A DNA stretch of 64,000 bases from Brachionus manjavacas (GCA_019054805.1 JAHQIY010000006.1:4030001-4094000), one strand, 5' to 3'. Counted from the stretch's first letter, positions 8,765-20,924 are shown. Numbers and translations: made by a program. The notes: a model not told the origin generated them from the sequence alone.

Positions 8765-11513
8765 ATGAGCCAAATTAATTCTCCGCTTGTAAGTAGACTT
8801 AGATCTAACAAGGATTATAAGCCTAGCAAAGAGAATTTAATAAAAAAAACAAGAACTAAAATGCAATCAATTAATGTAAATGGTTTTGGAATTTTAGTTG
8901 ATCAATTGTGCTCAGGTCAAAGTATGGTGACGAGTAATAATGACGATGAAAATCCGGATACAGTTTTTGCTGATATTGATTTTTCATTTTATAATATTTG
9001 TGAAAGAATGATTGACTGTATGCAAAATTTGAAGATTAATATTTTAGACGAACATAATTGGAGTCTAAATATTTCCCAAAAAAGTGGCTATAAACTTTAT
9101 TCAAATGGTTTTTGTTATGTTGTAGATAAACCAAAGAAAGAACTGGTACAAGAAGCGTCAAAGATTTATTGGCGTTGTGAGTTTTACAATGAATGTGGTG
9201 AACGAGGCGTGTCTTGTGGACTTAAACCACCTTTCAAGGAAACAAAAGTGCATAATCACATGCAAAAACCTAAGAGCAAAGAGTTTCTTGTAAGTAAACA
9301 AGAATTAAAAAAACGTGCACTAATGTCAAATGATGCACCAAGAGCACTAATAAGCGAATTTCAACTCAGCCAAAGTGATAATTGTATCGGAAATTGGCCA
9401 AACAAAAATGCGATTAGGCAGCAGATAATTCGGACAAGAAATGTGAATGCAAAGGGTAACCCTAAGTGCTTAGAAGATGTAGATATTCCCGAAGATTTAA
9501 GATTGACTAATAAAAATTCTAAATTTTTTTATGTTGATTCTGGAAAGAATGAAAAAAAAAGAATATTTTTTTTTTACAAAAGAGCAAAATATAAAACTTT
9601 TGAGCTCATATCATGACTGGTACTGTGATGGTACGTTTGATATTTCACCAACTGTGTTTAAACAAGTTTATACTATTCATATAATCATTAGGTGCACTAC
9701 TCTTCCAATGTTATACGCTTTTCTTCCGAATAAGAAGCAAATAACTTATAAAAAATTATTCAAGTTAGTTAGTGATTTGATTACAATCAACCCAAAATCT
9801 GTAAATTGTGACTTTGAATTAGCTGCTATAAATGCTTTGAGGTTAGTATTTAAATGTAAAATCTATGGTTGTTTTTTTCACCTATCACAGTCGTTCTGGC
9901 GACGTGTTCAAACAAACCATTCAAAGATTTGGTTTAACGAAGATTTTAGGCAAACTTTTCGTCAAGTTCAGTCACTTGCTTTTGTTCCGTGTGAGGATGT
10001 TGTAAAAGGCTTTGATTTAATTAAGAATAAAGCAGCTAAAAACTTTGTTTTTTTTTTAAATTATGTCGAGAACAATTATATTGGAGTTTTTAGAAACAAT
10101 AAACGTGTGTCACCCCGTTTTCCAATAGATATTTGGAATTTACACGAGAGAGTTAAAAAAGACTTGCCTAGAACCAATAATAATGTTGAGTCTTGGCATT
10201 CCCGTATAAAAAGCGATGCAAGACATAATCTTATTTTTTGTAAGTGTAAATAATTTTTGTACCAATCAGGGTTGTATTTTTACAGGTGTTCCTCAGGGTG
10301 CTGTTATTAGCCCATTACTTTTTACCATCTTTATAAACAATATTCCTAAAGTAAATTCAAAAAATAAGAACTATTCTCTTCTTTTTGTGGATGACCTTGT
10401 ATCTTTTTTTATCTTTAAAAAATATGGAAATATTCCCAATACAATAAATAATTACCTTAAAAAAATAGAAGAATGGCTTATAAAATGGAAAATGAAGATG
10501 GCCCCTGAAAAATGTAGCTATACTATATTCTCTGGGAACTATTCTAAAAATCAACCTTTAAATATTAAAATTTTTAAGAAAACCATTCCTTATGATAAAA
10601 ATCCTGTTTTTTTAGGAATAACTTTTGATGAAAGTTTATGCTTTAATGCTCATTTAAATTTTGTTCGTTCTCGATGTGCTGATCGTATTAATATTTTAAA
10701 AGTGTTGTCCCATAAATCATGGAAATTAAACCCTCATACTCTAGTTACAATATACAAGTCCCTTATCGGTTCAATCATTGATTATAGTTTTTTACTCCTA
10801 TCCTAATGTCAGATACAAATTTTTCCCGTATCCAAACTATTCAAAATGTCTCAATAAAATCAATTTGTAAATTTCCTAATGACACCCCTACAAATCTCTT
10901 AGATCAATTCTTTGAAGGCATAAAACTTGACAAAATAGAAATCCGTCTTAAAAACCTCTTTACAAAATATATTAGAAAATGTGTTACATTTAAAAACAAA
11001 CTTGCACTTAATCTCAATGAGGACTATGTTGGTGCATTCGTTAACAGTTCAAGGACCTGTAAAAAAAAAACGCCACTTTGCAGTATCTGGGATGAAAACA
11101 AGCTATGGATCAATGAAAGTGGTCTTTAAATTTTTCTTTATAACAAAAAAACTGTAATCACGCAGTGCATTTTTTTTTTAATTCTTGTTGTTGCTTTTTT
11201 TTTAACTAATCTTAATTTACTTTCAATTCCAATGGCGGAAGGAGTTTTATTACTCAGAGCCATTTAAAAAAATTTAATAAACGTAAAAAAAAAAAAAAAT
11301 CTTACAGTTAATAAAGTAGTTGAATTTTTCCGTTTAGAGCAAAGTAATATGGAATCAGATTTGTTGTTATTATTTTCAGGTAGTCAATTAAAGTCAACAA
11401 GCAGTAAAGCACAAAAAAAAGAAGATAAAATAAAGCGCCAAGTTAATGAATATAAAACAGAAAATTTAGAGTTGTTCCTTACTGGATTTTCAATTTTATT
11501 GATGGAATATTAA
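8765..11513 (+). pseudogene. FLYWCH zinc finger / MULE transposase, broken by frameshift and LINE insertion
   Basis: The reading starts at ATG 8765. An N-terminal FLYWCH-like finger (about residues 105-165) shows GYKLYSNGFCYVV, WRCEF, two further Cys and HNH. The MULE catalytic core follows: first Asp in WYCDGTF, second Asp in VNCDFE, a C-x2-H in IYGCFFHLSQ, and a Glu in NNVESWHSRI. Two lesions are visible. One extra T in the ten-T run 9566-9575 shifts the frame, and a LINE interrupts the codons after DARHNL at 10233. Removing 10234-11304 (insert plus one target copy, 1071 bp) rejoins the same frame to a typical MULE C-terminus (KVVEFFRLEQSN..., stop at 11511-11513). The undamaged protein would be about 558 residues. 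The frameshift could also be an assembly error in the homopolymer. Confidence 0.9.
10234..11297 (+). mobile_element. 5'-truncated non-LTR retrotransposon (LINE) with poly(A) tail
   Basis: It begins abruptly inside the reverse transcriptase domain just before TGVPQGAVISPLLF. It keeps the catalytic box as FVDD (about 10384-10395) and the thumb/connection region (KSLIGSIIDYS), shifts frame near 10797-10806, continues as SRIQTIQN..., and ends at about 11127, followed by ~170 bp of 3' UTR and a run of about fifteen A. A 7 bp duplication AATCTTA (10227-10233 and 11298-11304) flanks it, the hallmark of target-primed reverse transcription. The style of the C-terminal part resembles Jockey/I-like LINEs; the clade is not certain. 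It has no endonuclease domain left and is non-autonomous. Confidence 0.9.
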
Positions 11514-11599
11514 TTAATTAATTAGTTTATCAGGCTTTTTCTATTTTTTTTTCAATAAAAATTTTGTAATTTTTTTTCTCTAATAAAAATATTCTCTAA

Positions 11600-11684
11600 T
11601 TAATTGACACATTTTTTTCTCTATAAATTTTTCTCTTTTTAAGCTATTCTCTAAAAATTTATTTCTCTATTCTGATCGTTTACC
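11600..11684. repeat. MULE right terminal inverted repeat
   Basis: It ends ...TCTGATCGTTTACC at 11684. The reverse complement aligns with the left end from 8632, including the TAGAGAAA units (here as TTTCTCTA). Confidence 0.8.
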
Positions 11685-11692
11685 AAATTAAC

Positions 11693-13051
11693 AGATGCTT
11701 TTCTCCTGGCTTTTTCAGTGGAAGATAAATATACAATGTATATTAAAAATTGTAATCAAAAAACAAAATTAATCAAAAATCAAAAAACACAGTAGCTCAA
11801 ACAGTTTGACAATAAAAATCAATAAAATTTACAATCTAGAATAAAAAAAACATTTTTATTGCAAAAAAAAATCAAATAAGTATGGTCAACAAAAAAAAAA
11901 AACCTTGAAATAAACTGTCAATCAAGAATTTTTTACACCAATATGAGTTGTTGAAAAAATTTCAATGTAATTTTATCTTAACAGATAGTAATAAGAATAA
12001 AATGACAATTCTATTGAGGTTCAGTTTTTAATAGAAACAGCAATCAAAAATAAATCAACGACATCTTATTTTCTTAAAAAATAATTTTTTAGACTTTTTA
12101 TTATTATAATTTTGGGTTTTCAAAAACCAAAATTTTGGTTTAAAAACATGATGAATTAGGTTTCCTATAACATGGGACCGATGGTATGTAGCCTTAGAAA
12201 CATAACCCGAAATCTGTTTTTAACCATTTTTTTGCAAGAGTATGTGGTAATACAAAATCAACAACAACATATCGCTTTCGAAAAATTAATTTAAAAATCA
12301 TTAAATGCTGCTCTAATAACAAAGTAAAATAATAAATAATAAAAACAAAGTAAATACAAAATTAAATATTTTTATGTATTTGTTACAAAATTGATTTTTT
12401 AATTTTTAAACTTCTTATACAATAACTACCATAATCATAAACTTTTGATTTTAGAAGCTTGCCTTTCAGATATTAAACACTTAGTAATCTTTTACGTTCG
12501 TTTTGTATTTTAATTTAAATAAGTTATACAATATTTAATAATTTTGAATTTAAAAACTATTTGAAACATTGGTAAATTAATTAATTTATTGAAAATAAAT
12601 CTATTTGAAAAATTTGATCTAAAATTTAAAAATCGTATTAAGATGATATGATAAAATTTTTAGCAATTAATATATTCGTTTGGCATAAACGAATAAAAGT
12701 CGAAATTGTTTAAATATTTATTTTTTTTATGTCAAAAAAATTTTTTTGAGTAACAATGAAAATTAAAAATAAAAGCCTTAACTAAATTTTAATTTTAGAT
12801 ATAATTTGAATATTTTAAATTTTAAATTATTATTATTATTTTTAATGAAAATAAAAAAAAAGCCTGAACTCAATTTTAAATAATTCTATTGTATTAATTG
12901 AAATATTCGATCGTTTTTTGAATATTAATTTAGATTATATTGTTTAATATAATTAAAACATATTTCAATAAATTAATTTATTTTAACTAAAATTTTTTCT
13001 CAATTATTGATATAAATACAAAGAAAAGTAGAATAAAAATTTAACATCATC
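11693..13051. other. AT-rich intergenic DNA
   Basis: No ORF, structured RNA or repeat was recognised between the MULE and the 3' end of the BLTP3 gene. Confidence 0.55.
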
Positions 13052-13057
13052 TTTATT
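13052..13057 (-). terminator. Poly(A) signal of the BLTP3 gene
   Basis: AATAAA on the minus strand begins only 12 nt after the stop codon (13071-13069), which would give a very short 3' UTR. Confidence 0.5.
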
Positions 13058-13068
13058 AGAGATCTCTA

Positions 13069-16000
13069 CTAAAATTTAGACTGGCTTATTTTTTTCATCA
13101 AACATTCACGCTCAATATTTAGCAGAGCTACATAATCTTCTGTTTTTTTAAGCTTTGATTTTAGCAATTCATTTTCTTCCTGACATCCTAAAAGTAAAGA
13201 CTCAAACTGTTTTCTTTCAATTTCAAGTGTTTCATTTAAACCCTTTACTCTATCGTCTTCACAGCCATTTATCATACTACCCATCTTTAATTTTTCTATT
13301 TCTTTTTTTAGTATCTGATTTTCTGTTTCGACCAAGTCCAATTTAGAGCTCATTTCTTTCTCTTTTGCATTAAATTCTAATTTTTGTTTTTCCATTTTAG
13401 TCTGTAACAAATGATAAGTTTCTTTTTCTTTTCGCAGCATAACAACCATCGAAGCAAATTTGTCAGAATCAATTTTCAAATTTTTTCTAGATCTAAACTC
13501 AAAAGCTGATAAGTCAGATTTGGATTCTTGGACAAATTTCGATTCACAAAAAACGTTCTTGTTTAATTGTAGCTTCAAATTAGCCGAGTCAGACTCGCTA
13601 TTATTTCTAATTTTTGTTTCATTAATAAAAACTTTATTGTCCGAGCTTTTTCTGAATAATAAGCTATCTACATATAGATCTAAAACCTTGGGGTTATTTT
13701 CATAATCTTTAAAAGGATCATCGTTTAATTTAACTCCACAATTGTAAATGTAGGCTTTAATAGTTATTGAGTCTTTAATTTCAGCTTTAAATTCATCAGT
13801 GTCATCAACGAGGTCTACTAAAGCGGTCAAAGTCGGAATGTCGAGCTCAAATTTAAAATTTTCCGCAAAAATCTCAGCAAATCCATTGGAACTTTCAAGA
13901 TCATGGGAACTTTTTTTAAATCTAATTAAAATCTCTCTCAATTTGTTTTCATCAAAATTTTGGGATATTTTATCTCTTATTTTAATTTGATCTAAACTAA
14001 TCAAAGACATTAAATTTTCACCTTGTGTTTGAACATAAACTTCCAAATTTTTAAGCTTTATTCCAACTTTAGTCTTAACAGAATCGGTTTGAATTATTTG
14101 ATTATTACTTGAGGTAAATTTTGATGTATTCGAACTGGTCGAATTACTCTTCAACTGGTCTAATTTGTTCATTTGACCAATTGAGGCTGTAAATGAGCTA
14201 GTCTCGGACGCAGAACTGATAGATCTGCTTGGCGAATATTTTAGTGTGTCCAACATATTTTCACTTACCACACTTACATTGTCCTCTTGAGCCAAACTCA
14301 TTATCATCGAAATATTGTCATTATCATCAGCTAGGAGATCTTCACCTGATTCGGACAGTTTATTTGTCAATTTAGTCAAACCACTGAGTGCTTTGTTTGA
14401 TAGATTGGAAGCCAAGCTTGACTTTTCAGTCACATATCCCGAATCTGAGCTTTGCCCTTTTTGTAAATCTTTAAAACTGGGAACACAATTAAAATTGAGT
14501 GAGGAATTGGGCATGTCTGTAGATAGACCATAAACAAATTTTATGTAATTAAATATAAGATCCTTTTCCATTTGCATGGTAACAACATTAAAGTCGTCAA
14601 TGGTAGTGTTTAATTTGTCGCTAGATTTTTTTTCTTCTAAATTAGCGAAAGATTCAAACAAGTCCTCTTGAGATTCTTGAACTTCATTTGTTTGTTGGGG
14701 GTGAAATTGTATGTCCCTTCTTAAATCATCAATAAGCAGCTCAACTTGTACATTGTCAATACGTAGTGCCAAATTAACATTTGGTTCGTTTACTTCTTGG
14801 TCAATTTCTTCATCAAAAAAATCTAATTTAAACGATTTGCGACGAGGTTTCCTTACATTTTCTGCTATCTGGCAACGGCCTCTAAACTTAAGCGTTTGTT
14901 CGGTATCAATTTTAATTTGATTAAAAAAATTATCAATCACATCAACAAATCTTAAAAGAAACAAAATTTGTGAATGATTAACATAGACATTTATATTTTT
15001 GATTCTCGTAGCCACATTTAATTTCGAGTAAATTTTTTTACACAATAATTCAGATTTAATCTTAGATCTAATAAAGGTGGATCTATTTGTGAGACTATTT
15101 GAACGCTTGCGTACTTTAGCATCAAACCCAGTTTTTTTTTCGATTTTTATTATCTTTTCCAAGCGTTTATACGCCTTCATGTACTCACTACTTGATGATT
15201 CATTCCAAGTTTCCTCTTGTTCATTCTGTTCCATTAAAATGGAGCTTTTGCTCAAAAAGTCCCAAACATTGACAGCATAAATTTTGAATGAAGCGTTCTG
15301 AACAAATGGAACACAATCCTTTTCAAGCATATCTACCCATAAACTCTCGATATCCATCATCCATATATCCTTGGCTGCGTCTTTGTTTAAGGCGTTTTTA
15401 TTTAGATTTTTCAAAAAAAGTCCCTCTTTGGCATCAACAATCTGATCATTATGTATTCCTAAGCTATCCCGTATTAAGCTTAAATTATCATTTTGTAGAA
15501 TTTCATTAAAACAAGGCGCCAAATTATTAACTCTTATTTCATTATCTTCAAAATAATTTTTAACTTTAGTTTTAAAATTTATATCTTTATCAATTAGATT
15601 CGATGAAAGTTTGTAAGCTTTTTCGCACGTAGCACTAAACTCATCATAATTTTTATTAGATTTGTTAAGTGTTCGATTAGTCAACACCAACTTTGCCATT
15701 CCGATTTCTATGCCATTGGGTCTAGGGATAAAATTTTGATGTCGAAAATTTACATTTGAATCCATTTTAGCCGGATAAATTGTTAAATTAACTTTTGGAA
15801 GGATCACTTCCAAATATGTGTCACAATGAATGTAATTTTTGGCAAAGTGATTTTCATGCTTTTTTTCAGACTTGTCTTTTTCGTCAGCTATCAACTTCTC
15901 CCTCCAAAGCGAGAACGCCAGCGTGTTCAACCACAAGAGGGTCAAAAAATCGATGTTCAAAAGAATAGGAGAAATTTGGACGTAGATTTGTTGCAAAGGC

Positions 16001-19000
16001 ACTGGATAATTGACATTTTCAGCGAAATAAAAATCGCTTAAAAAACAATTAGCGAACAATGTTTCAGTTGGAAGATTGAACTCGGAGGAATTCGAGCTCA
16101 TAAAAGGGCGCATATTAAACATTTGCTGGTCAAGAAAGTAATTTTTCATTTTTAAAAAGTCGTTTATAGAATCGTAGGTTATAGGTTCTGACATTGATTT
16201 TTCTTGATTTAGTTTTTTTGTTCGCATGGAAGACACATTAGCCTGCTTATTGGATAGATTAGTAGTTACTTTATAAATACAAAAATCTTTTAGAGAAAAA
16301 ATTGTGCAGCTCTCGAGCAAATAAATGCCATTTTTAAAGTGGGAATTATTAATGCCATCAATATTTGATTTTTTAAATATTTCTTCAAGTTTAGAAGTGA
16401 ACTCGTTCAGTAAGCTTTTAGACCATTCATCTCTTTGTACAAATGTGTGGTTATAATTGTTCCAGTGTTTTGTTGAAGAGCCAACTTTATGATACGGATA
16501 ATGGTCTAAGCAAACATTTTTGAATAAAAATTGCATTGAACCACCATCAATTAGTTTATTTCCTTTAAATAAATTTTGTTTAATATATCTAATAAAATTT
16601 AAAAGCAAATTTCGGGACTAATAAATTTTGTGACCTACAATTTTTTTTATAAATTGAAGATCGGATACTCGAAACAAATTACAAATATTATTGATATTAA
16701 TTGATGATGAAAATTATATAATTTTTGAAAATGATCTTCTATTTTCTTTAAGATAAAATTATCACAAAATTTAAATTAAAAAAAATCTAATTCTTAACCT
16801 TGTTTTTAATATTTTGTTTACCCGAATACTTGTAAGGAATGGAATGAAGTCTATTAAATCCACTGAAAAAAAAATCTAGGGAAATAAGATAGAAAATATA
16901 AAAGGATAATTTTATATTGAAATTTCTTCATCTATTTAGAAAAAGGCTAATGTAATGATAAAAAATAATATAGAAAAAATAATTATATAAAAAATTTAAA
17001 GTTTTGCGGAGGAGGTAAATTTTGCGAAATAGATGAATCTTTGTCCGCCAAAGTCAAACACTTAAAGGCTGAAAAATTTATTTTAATTTTCTTTAATTTT
17101 TATTATTTTTGTTGAAAGGCAAAGATTTAAATAGAGAGCGCATTTAGGTATTTGAAATTGTTGAAAAAGAAATACCAGGTCAAAAAGATCAGTGCAAATT
17201 CTAAGCTATTTCTAAAGCTCCTTCAAAAATTAAAAAAAACCTAAAAAACTATTTACCGAATTTTACGTAAAATCTAGTAAATTTACGTCTTTTTACTTTT
17301 GTAAATTTACGTAAATTTACAATATATTACGTAAAATTCGGTAAATTTACTATTTTTTACGTAAATTATCGTAAATTACTAAATCCGGAATACCACTGTA
17401 TAAGTATGCTTTTGACACTGAAGTTGATGATAATACTAATGAGAAAGAAGAGGTGTAAATAAGTGCTATTAAATGATACTAAATGCAAGATCGATCTGGG
17501 ATACTTCGAGAATAATATCAAATATTTTGAGACATGGTGGATCATAATTGAACAAAATGAAATATGTTAAACTTAAAGCCCAAGTCAAATCTATAGATAG
17601 AATAATAAACAGACAATTTAAAAGAAAAATACTTCCAAATTGTGAGAATAAATATCAAGCATTAAAGATTTACTAAACCTTTAATATTTGAAATAACCAT
17701 ATTGGTAAAACTCACAGGTGATTTCTCAGACTTTTTTTTTAAATTTACTGACATAATCATAATAATCCATCTCGATCTTAGGACTCAAAGTACGCTATTT
17801 TTGACAAAAACTTTGTTTAAATGTTGCATTCGTTCTATTAAAGTCTCTAATATGAAAAGCTGAATATTTAAAAGACTGTTACCTAAGCTTTAAAAAATAT
17901 TTAAACATGTAAATATGATTGATCTTTAACTAAAAAATTAAATTTGAATTTTTGAAAAAGTGTCAAATTGACACCGCCGGTCCTTTGAGTGTTAGTAAAT
18001 CTAATTCAGAGGTAGACAGTGTCTAAAATTAGGATGTTCCATTTAATTTTTATAGTGTAAAGTGTAGTTAAGACCGGTTTCGACGGGGTAATAATTGCGA
18101 TGTAGTAACCTGTGTGTCAGATCGGAGCCGTTCTAGACAAGGAGATGAGCACCTCCCCATTATCCGCTTGGATAGAAAAGGGACAATTATATAATTTTAA
18201 GTGTCTAGAATTTAGAGCTTAAAAATCGGGTTTTTTTAGATTTAAGTTTCAATTTGATTCTTATTAATTTGAAGATCTATAATATGTGTAGATCAGCTCA
18301 TACTTTTTTACAAGAATCAAAAATCTAACATTATTACCTGAGTAGTTGTCATCAGCATATAGATGGATATTTAGATTAGAAATTTGCAAATGAATAGATG
18401 TTTCTTTAATGTCATACTGCAAAAAAACTTTAGATAAAATTTCGTTGGACGTTTTGTCGGAAGTGTTCAAATTTTTGACCGGAGAATTAGATTTCTAAAT
18501 AAATTTTATTTTAGAAATGATAGATTTTTATATTGCTTTGAATAAAACAAATATTTACATTTTGTTGTTGTTGAATTTGGACATATTTTTTCTTCTGTTC
18601 GAATGATTTAGCCATTAATTTAGATAAAGTTTTATAAGTTCCAATGGCAGCTTTTAACTGAGTATCGCTAGCCATCCAATATATTTCATTAAGAAGAATG
18701 CGAATTGTAGAGTTGATTAAAGATTTATCAGATAGCTTTTTTTTAAGAACTATTCTAATTTTCGATGGATTCATAATTAACTTAATGGAAGTCTGATTTT
18801 GTGAATCAGATTCAATATTAAACGCTTCCAAACGACATATTTCCCAAGAAACTTCTTTAAATAGAATTATCTCATCTTTTTCTAAGTCTTTAAGGCGCGT
18901 GTTTCGGATATCGTTGGTAACTTTCCAATTTGGGGTTACACTGTAGATTCGAATATTTGATATCTTTGTCAAAATTTAAAAAAAAATTAATAAGGTTAAT

Positions 19001-19779
19001 TAAAAAATTACGTTCAAATTTGCATTGAAAGTTTTTGATTTTATGGTTATTGTTATTGAATCAATAATTAACTGAATTGCGTCAATACATTTGTCAATAA
19101 AGCCGTATCTAAAATAAACAAAATTTATTTAAATTCTAAAGTTTAATCAATCGGTTTATACGCTCCAGTGCTATCTTTATCAAACATTGTACTGAGATTT
19201 GATGACGTGTACTCTCTTAATGGATCAGCTATTTCCATATCCAATTCTATTTTGTCCAGTATCTAATTTAAATTAGAATTTTTTTCGATTTCCATTTAAA
19301 AAGTCAATATTTACTATAATAATTGGATTTGTTTTTAACTTGGTCCATTGAATCTAAAAATGAATAATTAAAATCGTGGAATTGTTATATATTTTAAAGA
19401 TTTAAGGAAACTGAAATAAATCTTTCCCTATCTTGCCTAAAAATAATATCTCAAATGGTATCAAAATTACTATATTTCTATAAAGATAAATTTTTTATTA
19501 AGATTTCAAAATTTAAACAAACTTTAACGCTTGCTTTGTTACATCTAGCACTAGTGATCCTTAACCATGTTGGAATTTCTAGCACATTCATTAGCATCTC
19601 CTCATTCAATTGAATATTTTTCATTTCGCCTTCACCTTTAAGGGTACTGATGTTGATTTGACTTGGGGAAACATTCTTTAGAAATCTTGGAAAAGCAAAG
19701 TGTGATTTAGGATTATTTGGTGATTTTAAAAATACTTGGATATTTGTTTGACCAAGGCATTTTTAATTAAATTAGCCAT
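13069..19779 (-). CDS. BLTP3: Bridge-like lipid transfer protein 3 (UHRF1BP1/UHRF1BP1L, SHIP164 family)
   Basis: Eight exons read in frame: 19779-19736, 19685-19523, 19353-19315, 19262-19162, 19108-19012, 18963-18559, 18494-18338 and 16562-13069. They sum to 4500 nt (1499 residues), close to vertebrate UHRF1BP1L. All introns are GT-AG; six are 48-169 bp and one is 1775 bp. Family landmarks occur in order: chorein N-terminus (NISTLKGEGEMKNIQLNEE, then LEIPTWLRITSARCNKAS), IQWTKLKTNP, the block KIRIVLKKKLSDKS, ASDTQLKAAI, DIKETSIHLQISNLNIH, and DHYPYHKVGSSTKHW. A Lys/Glu-rich coiled coil makes up the last ~110 residues. Relatives form rod-like hydrophobic grooves that move bulk lipid between membranes on endosome/Golgi vesicles. 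The large intron holds several repeats. The gene is head-to-head with PRPF40, 1.1 kb apart. Confidence 0.9.
16917..17245 (+). repeat. Dispersed repeat family A, copy 1
   Basis: About 330 bp align in the same orientation with 58078-58397, at roughly 80-85% identity by eye. Both share TTCATCTATTTAG near the start, GTAAATTTTGCGAAATAGATGAATC in the middle (cited in part) and a CTGAAAGGCAAAGATTTAA-like block. AAATAGATGAA in the middle is the inverse of TTCATCTATTT at the start. No ORF; class unknown. Confidence 0.8.
17252..17345. repeat. 94 bp palindrome built from ACGTAAA motifs
   Basis: Perfect 19 bp arms TTTACCGAATTTTACGTAA (17252-17270) and its reverse complement (17327-17345). The loop contains further GTAAATTTACGT units, and more ACGTAAATT copies follow to 17380. 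It is consistent with a foldback/MITE-like element. Confidence 0.75.
18097..18190 (+). repeat. Dispersed repeat family B, copy 1 (GC-richer, SINE-like)
   Basis: It aligns with 40988-41095: CGATG(T/C)AGT(A/T)ACCT(G/C)TGTGTCAGA, then GGA(G/A)CCGTT, then GAGATGAGCACCTC against AAGATGAGTGCCTC. About 75-80% identity by eye with a short internal indel. It is preceded by GACCGGTTTCGACGGGG, which copy 2 lacks. Confidence 0.6.
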
Positions 19780-20924
19780 GTTTAGAAAAATAGCAATAAT
19801 ACAAAAACGTAATAATAAAAAAAATTTAGTTTTTCTTGGGCATAACCTTGATAAAAATAAAATATGTTTAAATTTAGTTTGAAAAAGTCGTTTTATTGCA
19901 CTCTTTTATTGCAATAAAAAAGCATCAAAAAAAAAATTTAATTTAATATTAATTTAAAATAGAAAAGAAGTAATGAAAGAATCAAATTGATTTTTACACT
20001 TTAAATTCACAAAGAAATTTGGAATTTTTTAATTTATGGAGTTGCAGAATAAATTTTAAATCACGTTGGTTTTTTTCGTTAAGGGTGTTGAAATGTGTAT
20101 TCAAATAAATGGTTTTATTTGAATTTTTTAACTTTTACTAAAAATTAGACTTCGATTTAAAAATATTTATTTTTAAAAATTCATAATCAACATCCAAAAA
20201 TTATTTATAAAAAGACATAATTATAATAAATTTTTGGTTATTTAAAAAAAAAACAAAAAAAAATACCTTTTTATAAATTCAATCAAGGTAGAAAATGTTT
20301 AAATTTAAATCATGATAATCAATAACATAAAATAGAAGCATAAATTTGAAAATTTAAAAATGTTTTTATTTTTATTGATTTACTTGATTAGAAAATATCT
20401 AATATGAAATGATAATTAAAATTTCTTCCTAAAATAAATAAGATTTTCATATGTCAAAATAATGCACTCATAAGAAACTAAATTTCAAATTAAAATAAAA
20501 TTAATTATTTCTGTAAAAAAAGTTAACTTTGAGCACATTTTATCCCTTAATCCTTTAATGAGACAATTTAAACTAATTTTATATTAAATATCTGAATTAA
20601 TTGACTAAATGCTTTAGTCAGAGAAAAAAAAAATTTTCCTATTTTTTTTTGGTAAATTTTTTATTTCTTAAGCTAGATTGATTTTATAAATTAAATAAAT
20701 AATTTTTATTAATTTGCTTTATTTTTATTCGAAAATGTCGTCTATTTAGTTATGTTTGTTATAAAACACAAGACATTTTGTTTGTCTTCAAATTCGTACA
20801 GGAAAAACTCAGACTAATGTATTTAAGTATATACACTTAGTAAAATCTCATAAATATTCATTTTTAAGAAGGTATAATAAATTTTAAATTCCTTAATATA
20901 AAGTAAGTTTGAAGAAGAAACACG
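19780..20924. other. Divergent intergenic region between BLTP3 and PRPF40
   Basis: 1145 bp of very AT-rich DNA that should hold both promoters. No recognisable motif beyond A/T runs was found. Confidence 0.5.

Larger units (their letters stand above)
8632..11684 (+). mobile_element. MULE-type DNA transposon, complete, with nested LINE
   Basis: The left end GGTGAACTATCAAAATAGAG (from 8632) and the reverse complement of the right end GGTAAACGATCAGAATAGAG (from 11684 inwards) match at 17 of 20 positions, and both continue inwards as repeated ATAGAGAAA-type motifs. The element is flanked by a perfect 8 bp direct repeat AAATTAAC at 8624-8631 and 11685-11692, as expected for Mutator-like elements (8-10 bp). 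It encodes a FLYWCH/MULE transposase that is now broken. Total length is 3053 bp, of which about 1.06 kb is an inserted LINE. Confidence 0.9.
16563..18337. other. Large intron of BLTP3 carrying repeats
   Basis: 1775 bp between exons 7 and 8, while the other introns of this gene are at most 169 bp. It contains a dispersed repeat (16917-17245), an ACGTAAA-rich hairpin (17252-17345) and a GC-richer repeat (18097-18190), so its size is probably due to insertions. Confidence 0.75.

Noticed and set aside
16563-16608. Reading of the BLTP3 large exon starting at 16608 (MLLNFIRYI...)
   Set aside because: An AAAG acceptor just upstream of 16562 continues the frame from exon 7 and matches the family; the sequence upstream of it is intron.
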